A stretch of DNA of 64,000 nucleotides from Durusdinium trenchii. Lineage: Eukaryota > Sar > Dinophyceae > Suessiales > Symbiodiniaceae. The notes beneath the pieces are model-generated. The model had not been told where the DNA came from. It saw only the letters and a program-made list of their open reading frames with translations, and ran no database searches. The first letter of the stretch is position 1; each line of letters starts with the position of its first letter. Of this stretch, positions 41,345-52,338 are shown piece by piece. Position numbers and translations under genes: made by a program. The DNA lies in NCBI GenBank assembly GCA_963970005.1, contig CAXAMN010026495.1, positions 429,520 through 493,519 of the forward strand, read 5' to 3'.

Positions 41345-41560
41345 CTGCTTTTTTTTGCACGAGTTCGGACGCCATGTGTGCGGTGTGCACAGGTCATCAA
41401 GATAAGGGTGGAAACTCTGCATGTATGTGAGGGAAACAGCCAAAAGCACAACAAAACCACCAAAACAAACCCCCCAAACAGAACCAAAACGAACAACCCC
41501 CAAACCAAACTAGCAGAGTTTCGCGCTGTACTCAAAAGTGAAACAAGTGAAACATGAAAG
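41345..41560 (+). repeat. A/C-rich dispersed repeat, copy 1
   Basis: Starts with a T-run and GCACGAGTTCGGACGCCATG, continues with gcacaggtcatc, then a long A/C-only tract (caaaacaaaccccccaaac and similar), and ends with gtgaaacaagtgaaac. The same architecture recurs at 45872, 58350 and 59704, always on the plus strand and downstream of LRR gene copies. Confidence 0.7.
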
Positions 41561-41569
41561 AATGTCCAT

Positions 41570-42500
41570 CTAACTAATCGGGCCTTGAATTCTCGAAATC
41601 TGCCAGTCATCTGCTGTTCTTACATCCAATGCGATGGGGTATTGGCATACTGCAAACCATGAAGGCCACGTCCCAGCCAATTTCGATTGGTTGACAGCGT
41701 TTGCTGGTGCTTACTGGCTGCAGCAGTCCTGATCTTTGTCGATTGCAATGCTTTCAGGCCTTGGAAAACAGCCTGCGTCGGGCACAACTATTACACACAG
41801 TTGCACAAACTGAGGCGACTGTGGCCGGCAGTGGGCAATTGCAGTGTTGGACATTGCATGCGAAGGCTACAGACTGCACCCTCCAGACCTCCCTCAGCAG
41901 AGGGAGGGGACGCACACACATCCAGCAGGCTCCTTAACAAAAGTGGCAAGAGGAGCGTGGAAGGTGTGCGAGTGCGCAAAATAGGATGGATAGAACTGTC
42001 ATTCATAATCCACTATCCACTTTCATGCATGGCCCTTGTGAAACTTAGTGAAACATTGAAAAACCTAGCATGGTACTTTGTGTCCACTTTGTACAAGATT
42101 GGCTGAGTACAGACTCACGCCAGGCGAGGAACTAAGGTTCTCACCTGGGCGCCAATCGTCTACTGCTCTACCGACGCGTGCCAAACACCGGCCAGGAGCT
42201 GAGGCTCGCAACCGGGTCAGCTCATTTGCATCGAACACGAGGGACACTGTTGGCAGGAATTTGTCAGCTCCGGTTGGGCGTTATCGCTTCATGGAGGCTG
42301 GCAACAGCCGTCGAGGTAATTGCTCCCATGTGGTAGTATGGTGGGCATGAGGGTGAGCAATGGGGCATCCCTCGAATGCGTGTCGTCCCCAAGGGCTGTT
42401 CCAATTGGTCAATGGAGTTCGGTTGGTATACTTGTATAAGTCACTCTGATATGTATCCAACGATCGAATTCATCTATAATGACTTCTCAACATGGATCAG
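41570..42500. other. 3' flank of LRR gene, repeat-related
   Basis: This contains a block at 42070-42220 (tagcatggtactttg, ttgtacaagattggc, gaactaaggttct, gccaggagctgaggctcgc). It recurs in diverged form at 60450-60580, also near a member of the LRR family. So the flanks of these genes were duplicated with them. No separate gene is supported. Confidence 0.45.
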
Positions 42501-42505
42501 TGGGC

Positions 42506-43825
42506 CTAAGCCAACTCCGGCACATAGCCCATGTCTGGAATCATGTGCAGCCACTGCGGCCACCGCATAGCTGGGCAGAGCGCGAAGGCATTCTCTTCAG
42601 CATATGTCCCACGCCATGTGGTTCTTTGGCCTGGTAGCTTCGTGAGCCTTCTAAATACGCTGCAATCGAGGAACGCCCTGCTGGCGATATAGTGCAGTGA
42701 GGGTGGGATGGCAAGCCCTTGCAATGCCGCACAGTTCATAAAAGCTTTCACGTGGATTGTGTGTACCGTGTATGGCAGGCGTACATCTCTAAGCCTGACA
42801 CAATGCACAAAGGTAAACTCTCGAATTTCAGCAATGCTGGTGTTCGAAATGTCTACCTGAGTGAGCAATTTACAATTGTCACAGGCATGGGCTCCTAGCT
42901 CATGGAAGTCACGAGGCAATTCGAGTTCTTTTAACCCTGTGGAGCAGAAACATCCTGTCGGTAGTTCCCTACGCTGCTCTTGATTCGGCAAGTCCGGGTT
43001 GTGGCCGTCTTCCTGGATGGTGAAGGTAGTCAAGTTGATGCAGTCTACAAAAAGATAGTGCCCAAGCTTAGTTGCACTTCCCATATGGTTGGCTCCACCT
43101 CCATTAGCATGGATCCACTGTAAGGAGCAGCAGTCGGCAAAGGCTTTGTATCCAAACTCAGCGCAGCCTGGCACTGTTATACTATTAAGCAAGTGGCACC
43201 CTCGAAAGGTGTTCTCTTCAATACGCACGACAGTACTCGGCATCTTGACAATCCGGAGATGACGACAGCTTTGCCAGGCATGAGCTCCAACAGCGCGTAT
43301 GCCTGCCTCAATGCTAACATGTCGTAGTTTTGGCACTGCTATGAAAGCGCTGGATGGAATAATCCCCGATTGGTTGGCTGGGACTTTGACAGCTTTGGGG
43401 ATGTCCCGATGTGGGCAGCCATCGAAGGCCTCTTTTGTATGAAAAGCTTCGAAACAATCCCGAAACACTATGGTATACTGCTTGATATTCTGCAAAGTCT
43501 CCCAAATGGGGTCGTCTAGATAGGTTTGCATGGTTGGATGTATGAAGTCCAGTGCACATCCAAATACATCTAGATCAGTAGCCCAGGCAAGGTAATCAAC
43601 AACGTGCTCTTCAAAGTCTTCAAATCTGTCATATTGAGCAACGCTAGAGGACATCTCCACTACTGTGCCAGACAGAGTCGTGAGCACTAAGTGACAATCC
43701 ATAGCCATTTCACTTTCTCCCGAAGTATTGAGACTGGAGACACTAGGGGTCGCCATTGGGCCATCGACTTGCACCAGATTTCGTGGACCACGGACTAGCT
43801 TGAGCCAGCACAGCTTTGCCTCCAC
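42506..43825 (-). CDS. BspA-type leucine-rich-repeat protein, copy A
   Basis: 439 codons open; the nominal first codon is GTG after a TAA, and the first ATGs in frame are MATPSVSS (residue 24) and MAMDCHL. Residues ~40-130 (LVLTTLSGTVVEMSSS, FGCALDFIHPTMQTYLDDPI, then TIVFRDCFEAF) look like a ubiquitin-type beta-grasp domain. From ~170 on come seven or eight BspA/LRR_5 repeats of the pattern C..L..I..P..V..I...AF.GC..L (LRIVKMPSTVVRIEENTFRG, LQGLAIPPSLHYIASRAFLD). BspA-type repeats serve protein-protein or surface binding in other eukaryotes; the role here is unknown. No signal peptide or membrane anchor is seen. This is one of two copies without an internal frame break. Confidence 0.8.
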   Translation of the reverse strand: MEAKLCWLKLVRGPRNLVQVDGPMATPSVSSLNTSGESEMAMDCHLVLTTLSGTVVEMSSSVAQYDRFEDFEEHVVDYLAWATDLDVFGCALDFIHPTMQTYLDDPIWETLQNIKQYTIVFRDCFEAFHTKEAFDGCPHRDIPKAVKVPANQSGIIPSSAFIAVPKLRHVSIEAGIRAVGAHAWQSCRHLRIVKMPSTVVRIEENTFRGCHLLNSITVPGCAEFGYKAFADCCSLQWIHANGGGANHMGSATKLGHYLFVDCINLTTFTIQEDGHNPDLPNQEQRRELPTGCFCSTGLKELELPRDFHELGAHACDNCKLLTQVDISNTSIAEIREFTFVHCVRLRDVRLPYTVHTIHVKAFMNCAALQGLAIPPSLHYIASRAFLDCSVFRRLTKLPGQRTTWRGTYAEENAFALCPAMRWPQWLHMIPDMGYVPELA

Positions 43826-44031
43826 TTAACTCATTGCTTTCGTCATTAGGGGGATCAGGGATGGTGCACCTTTACAAAGCATATATGCTGTGTCAAGAGG
43901 GCCTAGCTGCCCAATGCGCGCAAACAAACTGAGCAAGAGATCTCGGCATCTTGTCTAAGTCCCTTTGCCCAAGACGAGCGCTAAGGCACTCACCCAGGAC
44001 AGGCACCACAATTGTGCTTGAAAGAGTCCTG

Positions 44032-45300
44032 TTAGTGAAGCCCTTTGTGGAGCTCTTCATCAAAGGCATCCGAGTCTGTGTCCCTCGGTGGGAGCAATTT
44101 TATCGAAGGGTCGCGCTCAAAATTACCACACATGAGGAAAGTATTGTCTTCCGCACATACGCCCCTCCATGTGTCTGGGTCATCTAGTTTGGTGAAGAGT
44201 GTGAGTTGCTCGCAGCCACAGAATGCTCTGGTGCCGAGGTGTTGAAGTTTCGGCGGGACAACGACTTCTTGAAGTGATGTGCAGCAGAGAAAGGCTTCTT
44301 TGCCAATCCGTCGAATCCTGGGCGGGAGCCAGACATCGACCAGGGCTACACAATATGAAAAGGTGGAGCCCCTCAAAATCAGGTGGAAGGCGAAGGCTCT
44401 CAATGCCCGCTCCACAGAAACTGCCGTCGGAGCCCGTGACCTGTCATCACTGGACATTACGAACTCAATTGTCGTTAATGCCAGACAACTTTCGAAGGCA
44501 AAGGGCGCAATTTGCGCACCTGGAGCTAGTGCATTGTTGGCTCCCTTGCCAGGACCTACCATACTGAGCGAGCAGCATTCAGCAAAGACTCTCGGACCGA
44601 ATTGGACACACCCTGGGGCTGTGATTTGACCAAGCGCGTAACATCCCTGAAGGACCCCTTCTTGGAGACAAACTACTGAGGGCGGCAGCTTGACAATCTG
44701 CAACTGATGACAGCTTTGCCACGCTGCCGCTCCGATCTGGGTTATTCCTTGCGCTACCTCGTTTGCAAAGTTATCAGCCGCGGTAGAGAGTCTCGACCAC
44801 CGAAAGGCAAAACGCCCATGGCGTTGCGGGACAAGGTAGGTGGGGTATGCATCCGGACCCTCCTCTTCTGAGGGTACGTCCTCTGGCTGCACCAGATCGT
44901 CTTCACCTCCTACAGGCACTGGCTGCGCATAAATTGGCGACGGTTCGCGTGTACCTGTAATGCTCGATTCAGCCTCAGACTCACTTACATTTGTGTTTGG
45001 CGGGGGATCTCTTGCTTTGCCTAGGTCCGTCAAAGGGACTTCGACGCGAAGCAGTATTTTGGGCAATGACGGAAATGACATTGACTGCCCTAGCGCGGAA
45101 TCTAGCGCCCTCGATTCAAAGGCTCTAGCTGCCCACGGCGTGTAGGGCATGTCTAGATTGCCCTCATACTTAATGTCCTTCCGGTAGGCGCCTACCACCA
45201 GGAAGGGATTGTCTTGCGCCTGTCCCTTGTTCGTACGGTAGCCCAAGGGATTTTCAAGCTGCGCAGGCTGGAATTGACCGCAATTGACAGAGCCAGGCTA
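44032..45300 (-). CDS. BspA-type leucine-rich-repeat protein, copy B
   Basis: An open frame of over 400 codons. The nominal start is TTG at 45246, and the frame stays open to a TAG near 45300, so the true start is unknown or the gene is spliced. Residues 1-165 differ from the other copies: a Pro/Ser/Glu-rich, probably disordered region (NVSESEAESSITGTREPSP) replaces the beta-grasp domain. Residues ~165-380 carry BspA repeats (ITQIGAAAWQSCHQLQIVKL, VFAECCSLSMVG, IGKEAFLCCTSLQEVVVPPK) and the family's closing DTWRGVCAEDNTF block. It is in tandem with copy A, 207 bases apart and on the same strand. The odd N-terminus suggests a fusion or a retained unspliced 5' region. Confidence 0.72.
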
Positions 45301-45301
45301 G

Positions 45302-45823
45302 GGAGTGCTTGCACTGGGAAGTAGACGAACATGTCATTGATGGGGAGCTCTTGCTGCCTATGCGTACGAAGGACATGATAACCGTCTGCATGAGTGTGAG
45401 GGCATTGACTTCACTTGCTGGATGATTCGACGGCCTGGCTGGGTTTGCTTTCACCTCCGCTGTCCGCCGCAGCTGATTGATGTTGGAGGCACAACACTCG
45501 GAACAAAAGGCAAGGAGGCCATACTGCCAAAATTGGGGATTAGCATAGAGGGCCAAATGCTCCTTGTCAACGAAAGTGCACTGCGGGTGGCCTTGGGATA
45601 GAAAGGCAAAGAGATTGGCCAGCGGGACTGCTAGCGCATTGCTAATTCTAAGCAGGTCCCCAATTAAGTCTGCCTGCACCTCGTCCGGGATGCGTCCGAA
45701 GTAGGTGCCTCGGAGCCCCTGCTCAGCAACCCTTCTCCAAACGACCGTGCGAATGTATCTATTGTTTGTAGGAAATGCACAACCTAGCCACAGGCCATTC
45801 ACGCGGCAGGTTGCTGTACACAT
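45302..45823 (-). other. Open frame upstream of copy B, unknown
   Basis: A minus-strand frame has coding-like segments (RIPDEVQADLIGDLLRISNA, then CTFVDKEHLALYANPQFWQY and LLAFCSECCASNINQLRR). I do not recognise it. It may be the 5' part of the transcript that yields copy B, joined through an intron near 45300, or part of a decayed retroelement ORF. No splice pair is convincing. Confidence 0.3.
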
Positions 45824-45871
45824 GCATCAGAGGTGGCGAAATACCTTGCGCTGCCGCACCTTGGGCTGCTA

Positions 45872-46130
45872 CTTTTTTTGCACGGGTGGAGACGCCATGT
45901 GCGCAGAGGTTGCACAGGTCATCTTATGCTAGTAAAGAGAGTTGCAGTCCAGGTTGCAGTAGAAGAAACGCCACGCACCAACACAACCAAACAAACCGCC
46001 CAAAACCCAAACAAAACACAAAACAAACAAAACCAAACCAAGAACTGGCCCCCAAAAACAACTGCAACTTGGTGCGCAACTCCAGCGGCCATGTCAGCCA
46101 AAATGAGAGAAGGTGAGACCGGGGCGATGA
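45872..46130 (+). repeat. A/C-rich dispersed repeat, copy 2
   Basis: T-run plus GCACGGGTGGAGACGCCATG, gcacaggtcatct, gttgcagtccaggttgcag, then an A/C-only tract of ~110 bases, then ttggtgcgcaactcc and ggtgagaccggggcgatgaa. It shares all blocks with copies 3 and 4 in the same order. Confidence 0.75.
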
Positions 46131-46695
46131 ATTCAGCCTCTGCACTCAGTACGTAATGACCACAAAGAGGTGATGATCAGCATTCCAATACTGATCGAAT
46201 CCTTTGAGTGGAGACCTCTATAGCCGAAGTGTCTTGCCTTTGGAAAGAGGTCACATGGGGCGAGCACCGTATTGAGAGTCTAGAAGGCTCAAGAAGGCTC
46301 AGGGGTGTTTGACAGACAGCAATCGAAGTCTGCATCATGGGGCTTCAGGTAGCTTGCAAAACTGTCGGCAGTAGACCAGGTAACATGGGAGGCACAGAGG
46401 AAAACGGCAACTCCCCCCACAAGGGGAGGAGGATGTATCGCAGCTACACCAGTTGGCGGCGGTGACTCCAAAACAGCTTTGCCACGGGAGTCACAGAAAG
46501 ACACTGGTTATCAAGAGGTCGAGGAGGGACAAAATAGTGGCTCATTTGGAGCAGCTTGATGCAGTTTAATGCGCACCAATTGTGCAAAGTACGTATACTG
46601 TCTGTGAGCGCCGAAAACATGCAAGCCCCATCTAGGTGAGACAGGTGAAACGCCGTTCTCCTATATCTAACTTGCCATGCAGGCCTGTACTCTCT

Positions 46696-47271
46696 GTAAT
46701 CCCATCCTCCTATTAATAAACACGGGGGGCCCCCCCCCTATTAAAAAAACCTCGGTCGCATTTTTTCTAATAGGGGGTCCCTGAAATCGGGGGGTCCCAA
46801 AATAGGGTCACCTGGAAAGAGTTTCAAAACCAAAAAGTAATCCAGGAAAATTTTATATAAAATCCTTTATTAAACTCGTATCAAAAATGCAAAAAACCGC
46901 CAGATCGAAGGGTCTTCCTTTTCCCCTACAAAAACCTTCATTAGAATAGTGATTCTTCAGTAGACTAACAGCTAAAGCTTTCGAAAGGTGATGTCGCTGT
47001 GCCATGCGGTGTTGCATGACCTCGGTGGCAAGTGCGTTTGCGTGAGTCCGTGCCATTGAGGGAAGGAAAGCCTGCTGGTGTAAGCGCGGCGTGTCATGGT
47101 GGAGTTTTGGGGAACCTAATAAAAAAAACTACCCCCAAAATCGACCATGTTGGTAGTTCAGTAGCGGTTTCAAAGGGCGGCAATTTAAAACCAAATATAA
47201 GCCGAATTTAGGGGTTCGGACGCGGTGTTTTTTTAATTGGGGAGTGTTTATTAATAGGAACTCGGGATTAC
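46696..47271. mobile_element. 576-bp terminal-inverted-repeat element
   Basis: The left end GTAATCCC, then CCTATTAATAAACAC and a TTAAAAAAAC block, is mirrored at the right end (complement: gtaatccc, cctattaataaacac, ttaaaaaaac) with small gaps, giving ~55-60-bp terminal inverted repeats. The interior has G/C runs and one short minus frame (47056-46853) that does not resemble a transposase, so it looks like a non-autonomous DNA transposon. Its right edge coincides with the stop codon of LRR copy C (47272). No convincing target duplication is seen. Confidence 0.7.
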
Positions 47272-48822
47272 TCATCCAGGACTGACACTAGGGTGGCAGC
47301 CTGGGCACTGTCTAACTACGCAGTTCTGCTGTACAGTAGGTCGTAGATCATCAACATGTAGTAAGCAGGACCGACACATGGGTGCCAGCCTGAGAAGCAA
47401 GCAGCATGAGTGTGGGTCCTTGCGTAGCTCGAAGTAAAAATCTTCAACCTCGAAAGTCCTACTGTTGCCTTGATTGGGCGGTAGGAGATTAATCCATTGT
47501 GGCATATCGAAATTGTGGCACATCTCGACAGCGTTCCTTTCGACGCATGGTCCTCTCCATGTTGTTTTGTCTTTCATTTTATGAAGTCCGCTGAGCTGTG
47601 CGCAACCAGAAAAAGCACGGTGGGCGATATACAGCAAGGCTGGAGGGGTATGCACCTCACGCAGCGAAGAGCGCATCAAGAAAGCTTCTTGTCCGATACG
47701 TCGTAATCTCTTGGAGAGACTGAGTTGCTCTAAGTGCGAACAGTGCGCAAAGGTTGACCCCATAATTGCAGTCATATGCGGGAAAGATCAACCCGTTGCA
47801 ATCGTTTGCAGTTTTCACAAGCAGCTGGTCCTACGAAGTTGAAGTCAGGTGGCAGGTCCAACTGGGCAATTCCGGACCCCAGGAAACAGCCCTCGGGTAT
47901 GCAACGTGTAAGATTCGCAGGGTCCACCTCTGTTATCTCGAAACTGACGTGCCTGAGTGCACTGCATCTTTCAAAAGCATGCGGAGCAACCTGAGCCTGC
48001 GGGCCAAGCTGGTTGGTTGTGTCTTCAGCAGCGCCTATCTGTGAAAGAGAGAAAGAGAGCAGCATTCCTCAAACACGCTGCGTCCAAACTGTCTACACCC
48101 TGGGACAATAACCACGCGAAGCTCATAGCATCGTTGGAAGACGCCATCCTGTAGACAAACAACTGTGGTTGGCAACTTGACTATCTGAAGACGTTGGCAA
48201 CTTTGCCACGCAGCTTCACCAATAGTGTGTATGCCTGCCTCCACTGTTACATGACGAATGTCTGATACATGTGAGAAAGCATGAGGCAACACCCGGTCGC
48301 TGTCGTCCGCGGGTACTGTATAGCTTTGGCGCTTCGTCGCAACTGCCCTTTGTGTTGCGCCTGGGTGAAGCTCTTGCGAACGATGAGATTAAAACAGTTG
48401 CATTCTTGTAGGGTATTCCAAATAGGGTCAGCCAAGATTTTCTGGGTGTCCATACTGACGAACTCCAGCTCACATCCAAAGGTGCTGTGCATTCCTATGA
48501 GTGGGAGATTCTCGAGTACTGCGTTTTCGAACTCATTGAAGCGATCAATTCCTGTAGCTCGATTGCCGGTTGGATTTCGTCGCCGGCCAGGGTGACCAGG
48601 ATGAGGTGAAATACAAGCGATCTTTCTGTGCTTGCGGGTGTACTGTCTTGCGATGAGATTTCTCCTAACATCGCAGGAAGGCACAGGTCTTCTGTGTGGG
48701 CGCCTATGCATCCCGCAAACTTGAGCCTGAAACAAACAAAAATGAGGGCAGTGAAACCGAGTGGGGGTTAGCCAAGTTGCAATGTGGCAAGCCTTTTGGA
48801 CAGCCACCAGGGACGGTGACAT
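47272..48822 (-). pseudogene. BspA-type LRR gene, copy C, frameshifted
   Basis: All parts of the family are present in order but in at least four frames. The beta-grasp-like N-terminus is at ~48620-48420 (RFNEFENAVLENLPLIG, then FGCELEFVSMDTQKILADPI). LRR blocks are at 48292-48035 (EAGIHTIGEAAWQSCQRLQI, VFEECCSL), 48065-47772 (LGSGIAQLDLPPDFNFVGPA) and 47775-47272 (STFAHCSHLEQLSLSKRLRR, then TTWRGPCVERNAVEMC). Each break is a small indel. The gene is therefore dead unless the breaks are base errors. Its end abuts the TIR element at 46696-47271. Confidence 0.75.
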
Positions 48823-48870
48823 AGGTGACCGCCCTAGCTTACCCTACATGCATTCATAGGAGTCGTGCAG

Positions 48871-49534
48871 TTAGGTATGGTGACTTGGTGGTACAATCCA
48901 ATCACTCCCATTTGGGGGTAGGTAGTGGAGCCACCAAGGGGTTGCAAGCCTGTAGCAAGACTCGAATGCATTGTGAGCAGCGTATGGGCGCCTCCAAGTA
49001 GTCCGCACTAGTCTGCGGTAGTGTAACCGAGACAACTGACTACACTCTCCAAACGCCCTGTGTGCTATGTATCGAAGTGCGTCCGGTAAATCAATACCAC
49101 ATAGGGCAACGCAGCCTATAAATGCCTCCGCTTGAATTTCCTGCAGGGAGGGCGGCAGACTCACACTGCTCAATTTTGCGCAGTGTGAGAAGGTATGCAT
49201 GTGGAGAATGTCAACTACCGCGTTGGAAATGTCAACGTTAATCAATTGTTTGCAATTCTCATAAGCTCGATGCCCTATATATAAAGCATCTACCCCCAGG
49301 TTAACACTCTGGATGCCCGATGAGTGAAAGCATCCTGTGGAATCCCTGCAGGCGGGGACGGCATGGTAAGGGCATCTGGTCCCGCTCTGGTGCAAGGCAG
49401 GGACAGCTTTCAAATGCATAAGGCCCAATCACAGCTCCTTTGGCTAATTCACTGGTACCCTCTTTGATGACGCCCACGTTTTCCAAGGCACAGCATTCAG
49501 CGAAAAGCCGAACGACGCTGGGACTTGGCGCCAA
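48871..49534 (-). pseudogene. BspA-type LRR gene, copy D, 5'-truncated
   Basis: The readable part starts near 49534 with VVRLFAECCALENVGVIKEG and continues, after one frame change near 49370, through HRAYENCKQLINVDISNAVV, MHTFSHCAKLSSVSLPPSLQ and the closing TTWRRPYAAHNAFESC to 48871. The N-terminal half of the family (beta-grasp and first repeats) is missing. The upstream sequence is instead the 3' end of retroelement 2, with the switch at about 49535-49545, so the insertion or a linked rearrangement removed the 5' half. Confidence 0.72.
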
Positions 49535-49731
49535 CTGATGAGGGGTGCACTACCTTTCCACAGCGCATACCATGCAAGATATGCAACCGGACAGTAAGAA
49601 AGCCAGTGATCAATAGCATTAGCACCTTTCTGACACAAGACGCATGGGACAAGGGGGAAGGAACTAAGGGGTCCGTCTGATGACAAGAGCTTCTCTGTGA
49701 TTGGTGTATGTGGTGGTATCTGGACACTCAT
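49444..49731 (-). CDS. Zinc motif at 3' end of element 2
   Basis: The frame encodes PCVLCQKGANAIDHWLSYCP, a C-x2-C-x8-H-x4-C zinc-binding pattern, then WYALWKG. It is the counterpart of the zinc motif after the reverse transcriptase in element 1. Such C-terminal knuckles help LINE proteins bind RNA or target DNA. The last ~35 codons already lie in LRR copy D sequence read in another frame. Confidence 0.55.
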   Translation of the reverse strand: MSVQIPPHTPITEKLLSSDGPLSSFPLVPCVLCQKGANAIDHWLSYCPVAYLAWYALWKGSAPLISWRQVPASFGFSLNAVPWKTWASSKRVPVN

Positions 49732-49800
49732 ATTGGGAGCACGGCGATTAACAAAGCTGACGGAGTCCTCCGACAGGTCCGAAAGGGCCCAATGGTCAGC

Positions 49801-51230
49801 CTATACAAGTAAAGCACAACGCACCTCGTGCAGGTCCCGCAGGAAAGTTCCTTGCGTTTCTGCCACGCCACACGCATGGGGAGGTGCGACTAACTTGCCC
49901 TCATAGCGGTAACCAGAGGTCAGCATCTTATCTAAGGTCCATCGCAAGACTGCAAATCTCGGAACAGCACCAACTTGCGAGATTGGGGTCTGCGCCAACC
50001 ATTCCAAGAAGGCAAAGGAAGGGCCAAACGCCCACCCATTGCGAGAGATTCTCGAGGAGAGATGTAGGGTTGACTCAGTAACCATGCGTGCTATTGCCAG
50101 CTGATTGAAACGCGCTTGGAATTGACGAGCAACCTGAGGGGTAAAGTTCGCTTGACCCAAGATGCGCAGTAGTTGATGAATTTCATCAGGCGCTAGTTGA
50201 TATTTCCAGCAGTAATACACCTGCCGTGTGTACGAATCATCCGAGCTCCGGGAGAAAGGAGGGACGCGCAGCATGGCCTTGTCGCAGGTAGCAGCCAAAT
50301 AGTGAGACTGCATGCATAATAGAGGGATCAAGTAGCGGACCCAATCTGAGCCAACGACAGAAACCAACTAGTTTCAGCTGAGGAAACCAATGGCGCTTAA
50401 GAAGAAAGTCTGCAAGGGCACGATACAGTGGCTGCAACAGAGGCAAGGCAAAGTATTGATGCGTTTGGACATAATAAAAAGGCTAAGGGAGAAAGCATTG
50501 AAATAAAAAAAATTGACATGTATGCTGAGGTTTCCTCTGACACCGGCAGCAAGGCGAGTACGGAATTTAAGGAGCTGCTTCGGGAGGAGAGAAGGCATGG
50601 ACAGCTGCAGAGGGGTGTATTCCATTTGTTCGGCTTGTAACTGACAGGTCCACCCTGTATGGATGGTGAGACCAAGATTGACAGTGGAAGACACAATACA
50701 TTGTAGCCCTGCACGATCCAATTGATAGAATTTGAGCTGCGTTTTAGATCGGCATTTACAGGGGCTAGCAGAGAGCCGGAAGAGCAGAGGGTGGCCAATA
50801 CGCGGCCATTGATGTATTTGGCTGGTGTGAAAGAGAGCACAGTGATCTCCATGTCGCAAGACAAAGTAGCGGGCATAGGAAGGAATATGACGGATCGCAG
50901 CAGAACAGGTGGCTTCTCCCGGGTCACGCCACGGGATAATACTATTCCATACATCAACAACGCGCAGCAATTGCTGTTCAGGTAAGGGTACTCTGGAGAA
51001 ACCTACTTGCCAACATGTATGACCATCCATAACAACTCCTGCTGTGGCCCATGAGTCAATGAGGTCAAATACCTCTTTGAGTCAGCGTGGTTCGTTTTGC
51101 ACGCCAACTATTGCGGTGTCATCAACGTAGCCTGCAACCAGGAGGACTCTGAATACTTGGTGTAGCGCAACGAAGACAGGGTCCATGGCTAGACAAAAGA
51201 AGTAAACCCGAAGTTGACCGTCCCATATCA
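49801..51230 (-). pseudogene. Reverse transcriptase palm end and thumb, broken (element 2)
   Basis: The active-site block AGYVDDTAIVG (YVDD at 51118-51129) lies in a frame different from the N-terminal reverse transcriptase ORF; it is preceded by VYFFCLAMDPVFVALHQVFR. Downstream frames (51030-50374 and 50367-49801) read as thumb and connection regions (LDRAGLQCIVSSTVNLGLTI, then WAFGPSFAFLEWLA). At least three frame changes occur between 51230 and 49801, so this copy cannot make active enzyme. Confidence 0.7.
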
Positions 51231-52108
51231 ACTCCTGAAAAGACTTCCCTTGGGGGCAATAGGCGTCCTTGGACTTTATGGCGGATTCGTCGCTGGTATT
51301 TGGCTAGCTGGAGTACCCAAGACGAGCATTGTCGTATATGCAGGATGTGCAGGATCCAATATGCATTAACTCTTTCAAATGGTTTGGAGAGATCTGCAAG
51401 AAGAGCGGACGCTGGGATTTCTCCTTCAAGCGTTTGTTGGACCTCGAGCACTGCGCGTTGTGGTTCCCGGAAAGCATTAAGCAGTGTTTGTGCAGGGTGA
51501 AAACAGTGCCTAGTCGTACGAAAGAGTATGGCAGCTGTTGCGCCGTCTTGTAGCCGGTCAAGTGTGTCAGGCATGCCCAAAGGACGAAAAAAATCTGCAG
51601 TGGGGCCCTGTTTGGCCTTAGGTGTCCAGACGCCAACTTGGGTTGGCGCTGGAAGCATGCAGGACAACACGCGGTCAAAGTCATCCTGAAGAATGGCAGC
51701 AGTTTGCTGGGGAAACATACGCCAGAAGGCGTATGGTAGTCCATCAGGGCCAGGAGCAGAATCTTTGGTTAGTAACAAATGTTCAGTGTAATCATCAATG
51801 GATGGCTCTGGAATGGACGGCCACGGTTCAGTGTGCTGCCTATACGTTTTCAGGGTTTTGGCCCACGCAGGGTCATAACGAACTGGTTGCTGAAACCAAA
51901 AAGCTCTCGTAGCGAGCATGGCTTCATCATACTCCTTGGCAGCGCGGCGCTCTTGGCCATTACTTTGGAGCAAGGGACCATGATAAAAGGTGCCACGCGG
52001 GCAGATTGTTTTGAGGCGATCCCAAAAGAGGCGCTGCCGTTTAGCTCGTCGAGCAGGGTCAGTTTGCTCTTCATTCGAAAGGCAAGAAGTTGCTGGCAAA
52101 GGATCCAA
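51122..52108 (-). pseudogene. Reverse transcriptase fingers and palm (element 2)
   Basis: A 328-codon frame with LINE-type reverse transcriptase motifs: DSAPGPDGLPYAFWRMFPQQ (motif 1/2 region), FFRPLGMPDTLDRL, HPAQTLLNAFREPQRAVLEV, motif A ALLADLSKPFERVNAYW (Asp in LADLS), RRIRHKVQGRLLPPREV and motif B GVDMGRSTS. After motif B the frame is wrong (GLLLLSSHGP), and motif C is found one frame away at 51118-51129. It starts close behind the methyltransferase ORF (52339) with an Arg/Lys-rich linker, and no endonuclease domain lies between them. Confidence 0.8.
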
Positions 52109-52338
52109 AATTGCGGTGGTACTGCTCTGAGCAATGGTACATCATTGGGTAGAATAAACGGGTAATGCTCAGTATGACTTGAAAGTTCTGGTATCCCACA
52201 GTCTCTGTAGTCTCTGAGCAGATGTAACAATATGCGCATAGCCTCATCAAGGCAGACAGTATTGTGAAAGCCACAAGCGGACAGCAAATCATGAACAGAG
52301 ATGCGTCTGTAGGCTTTTCGTGGAGAGATAAAGTGAAT

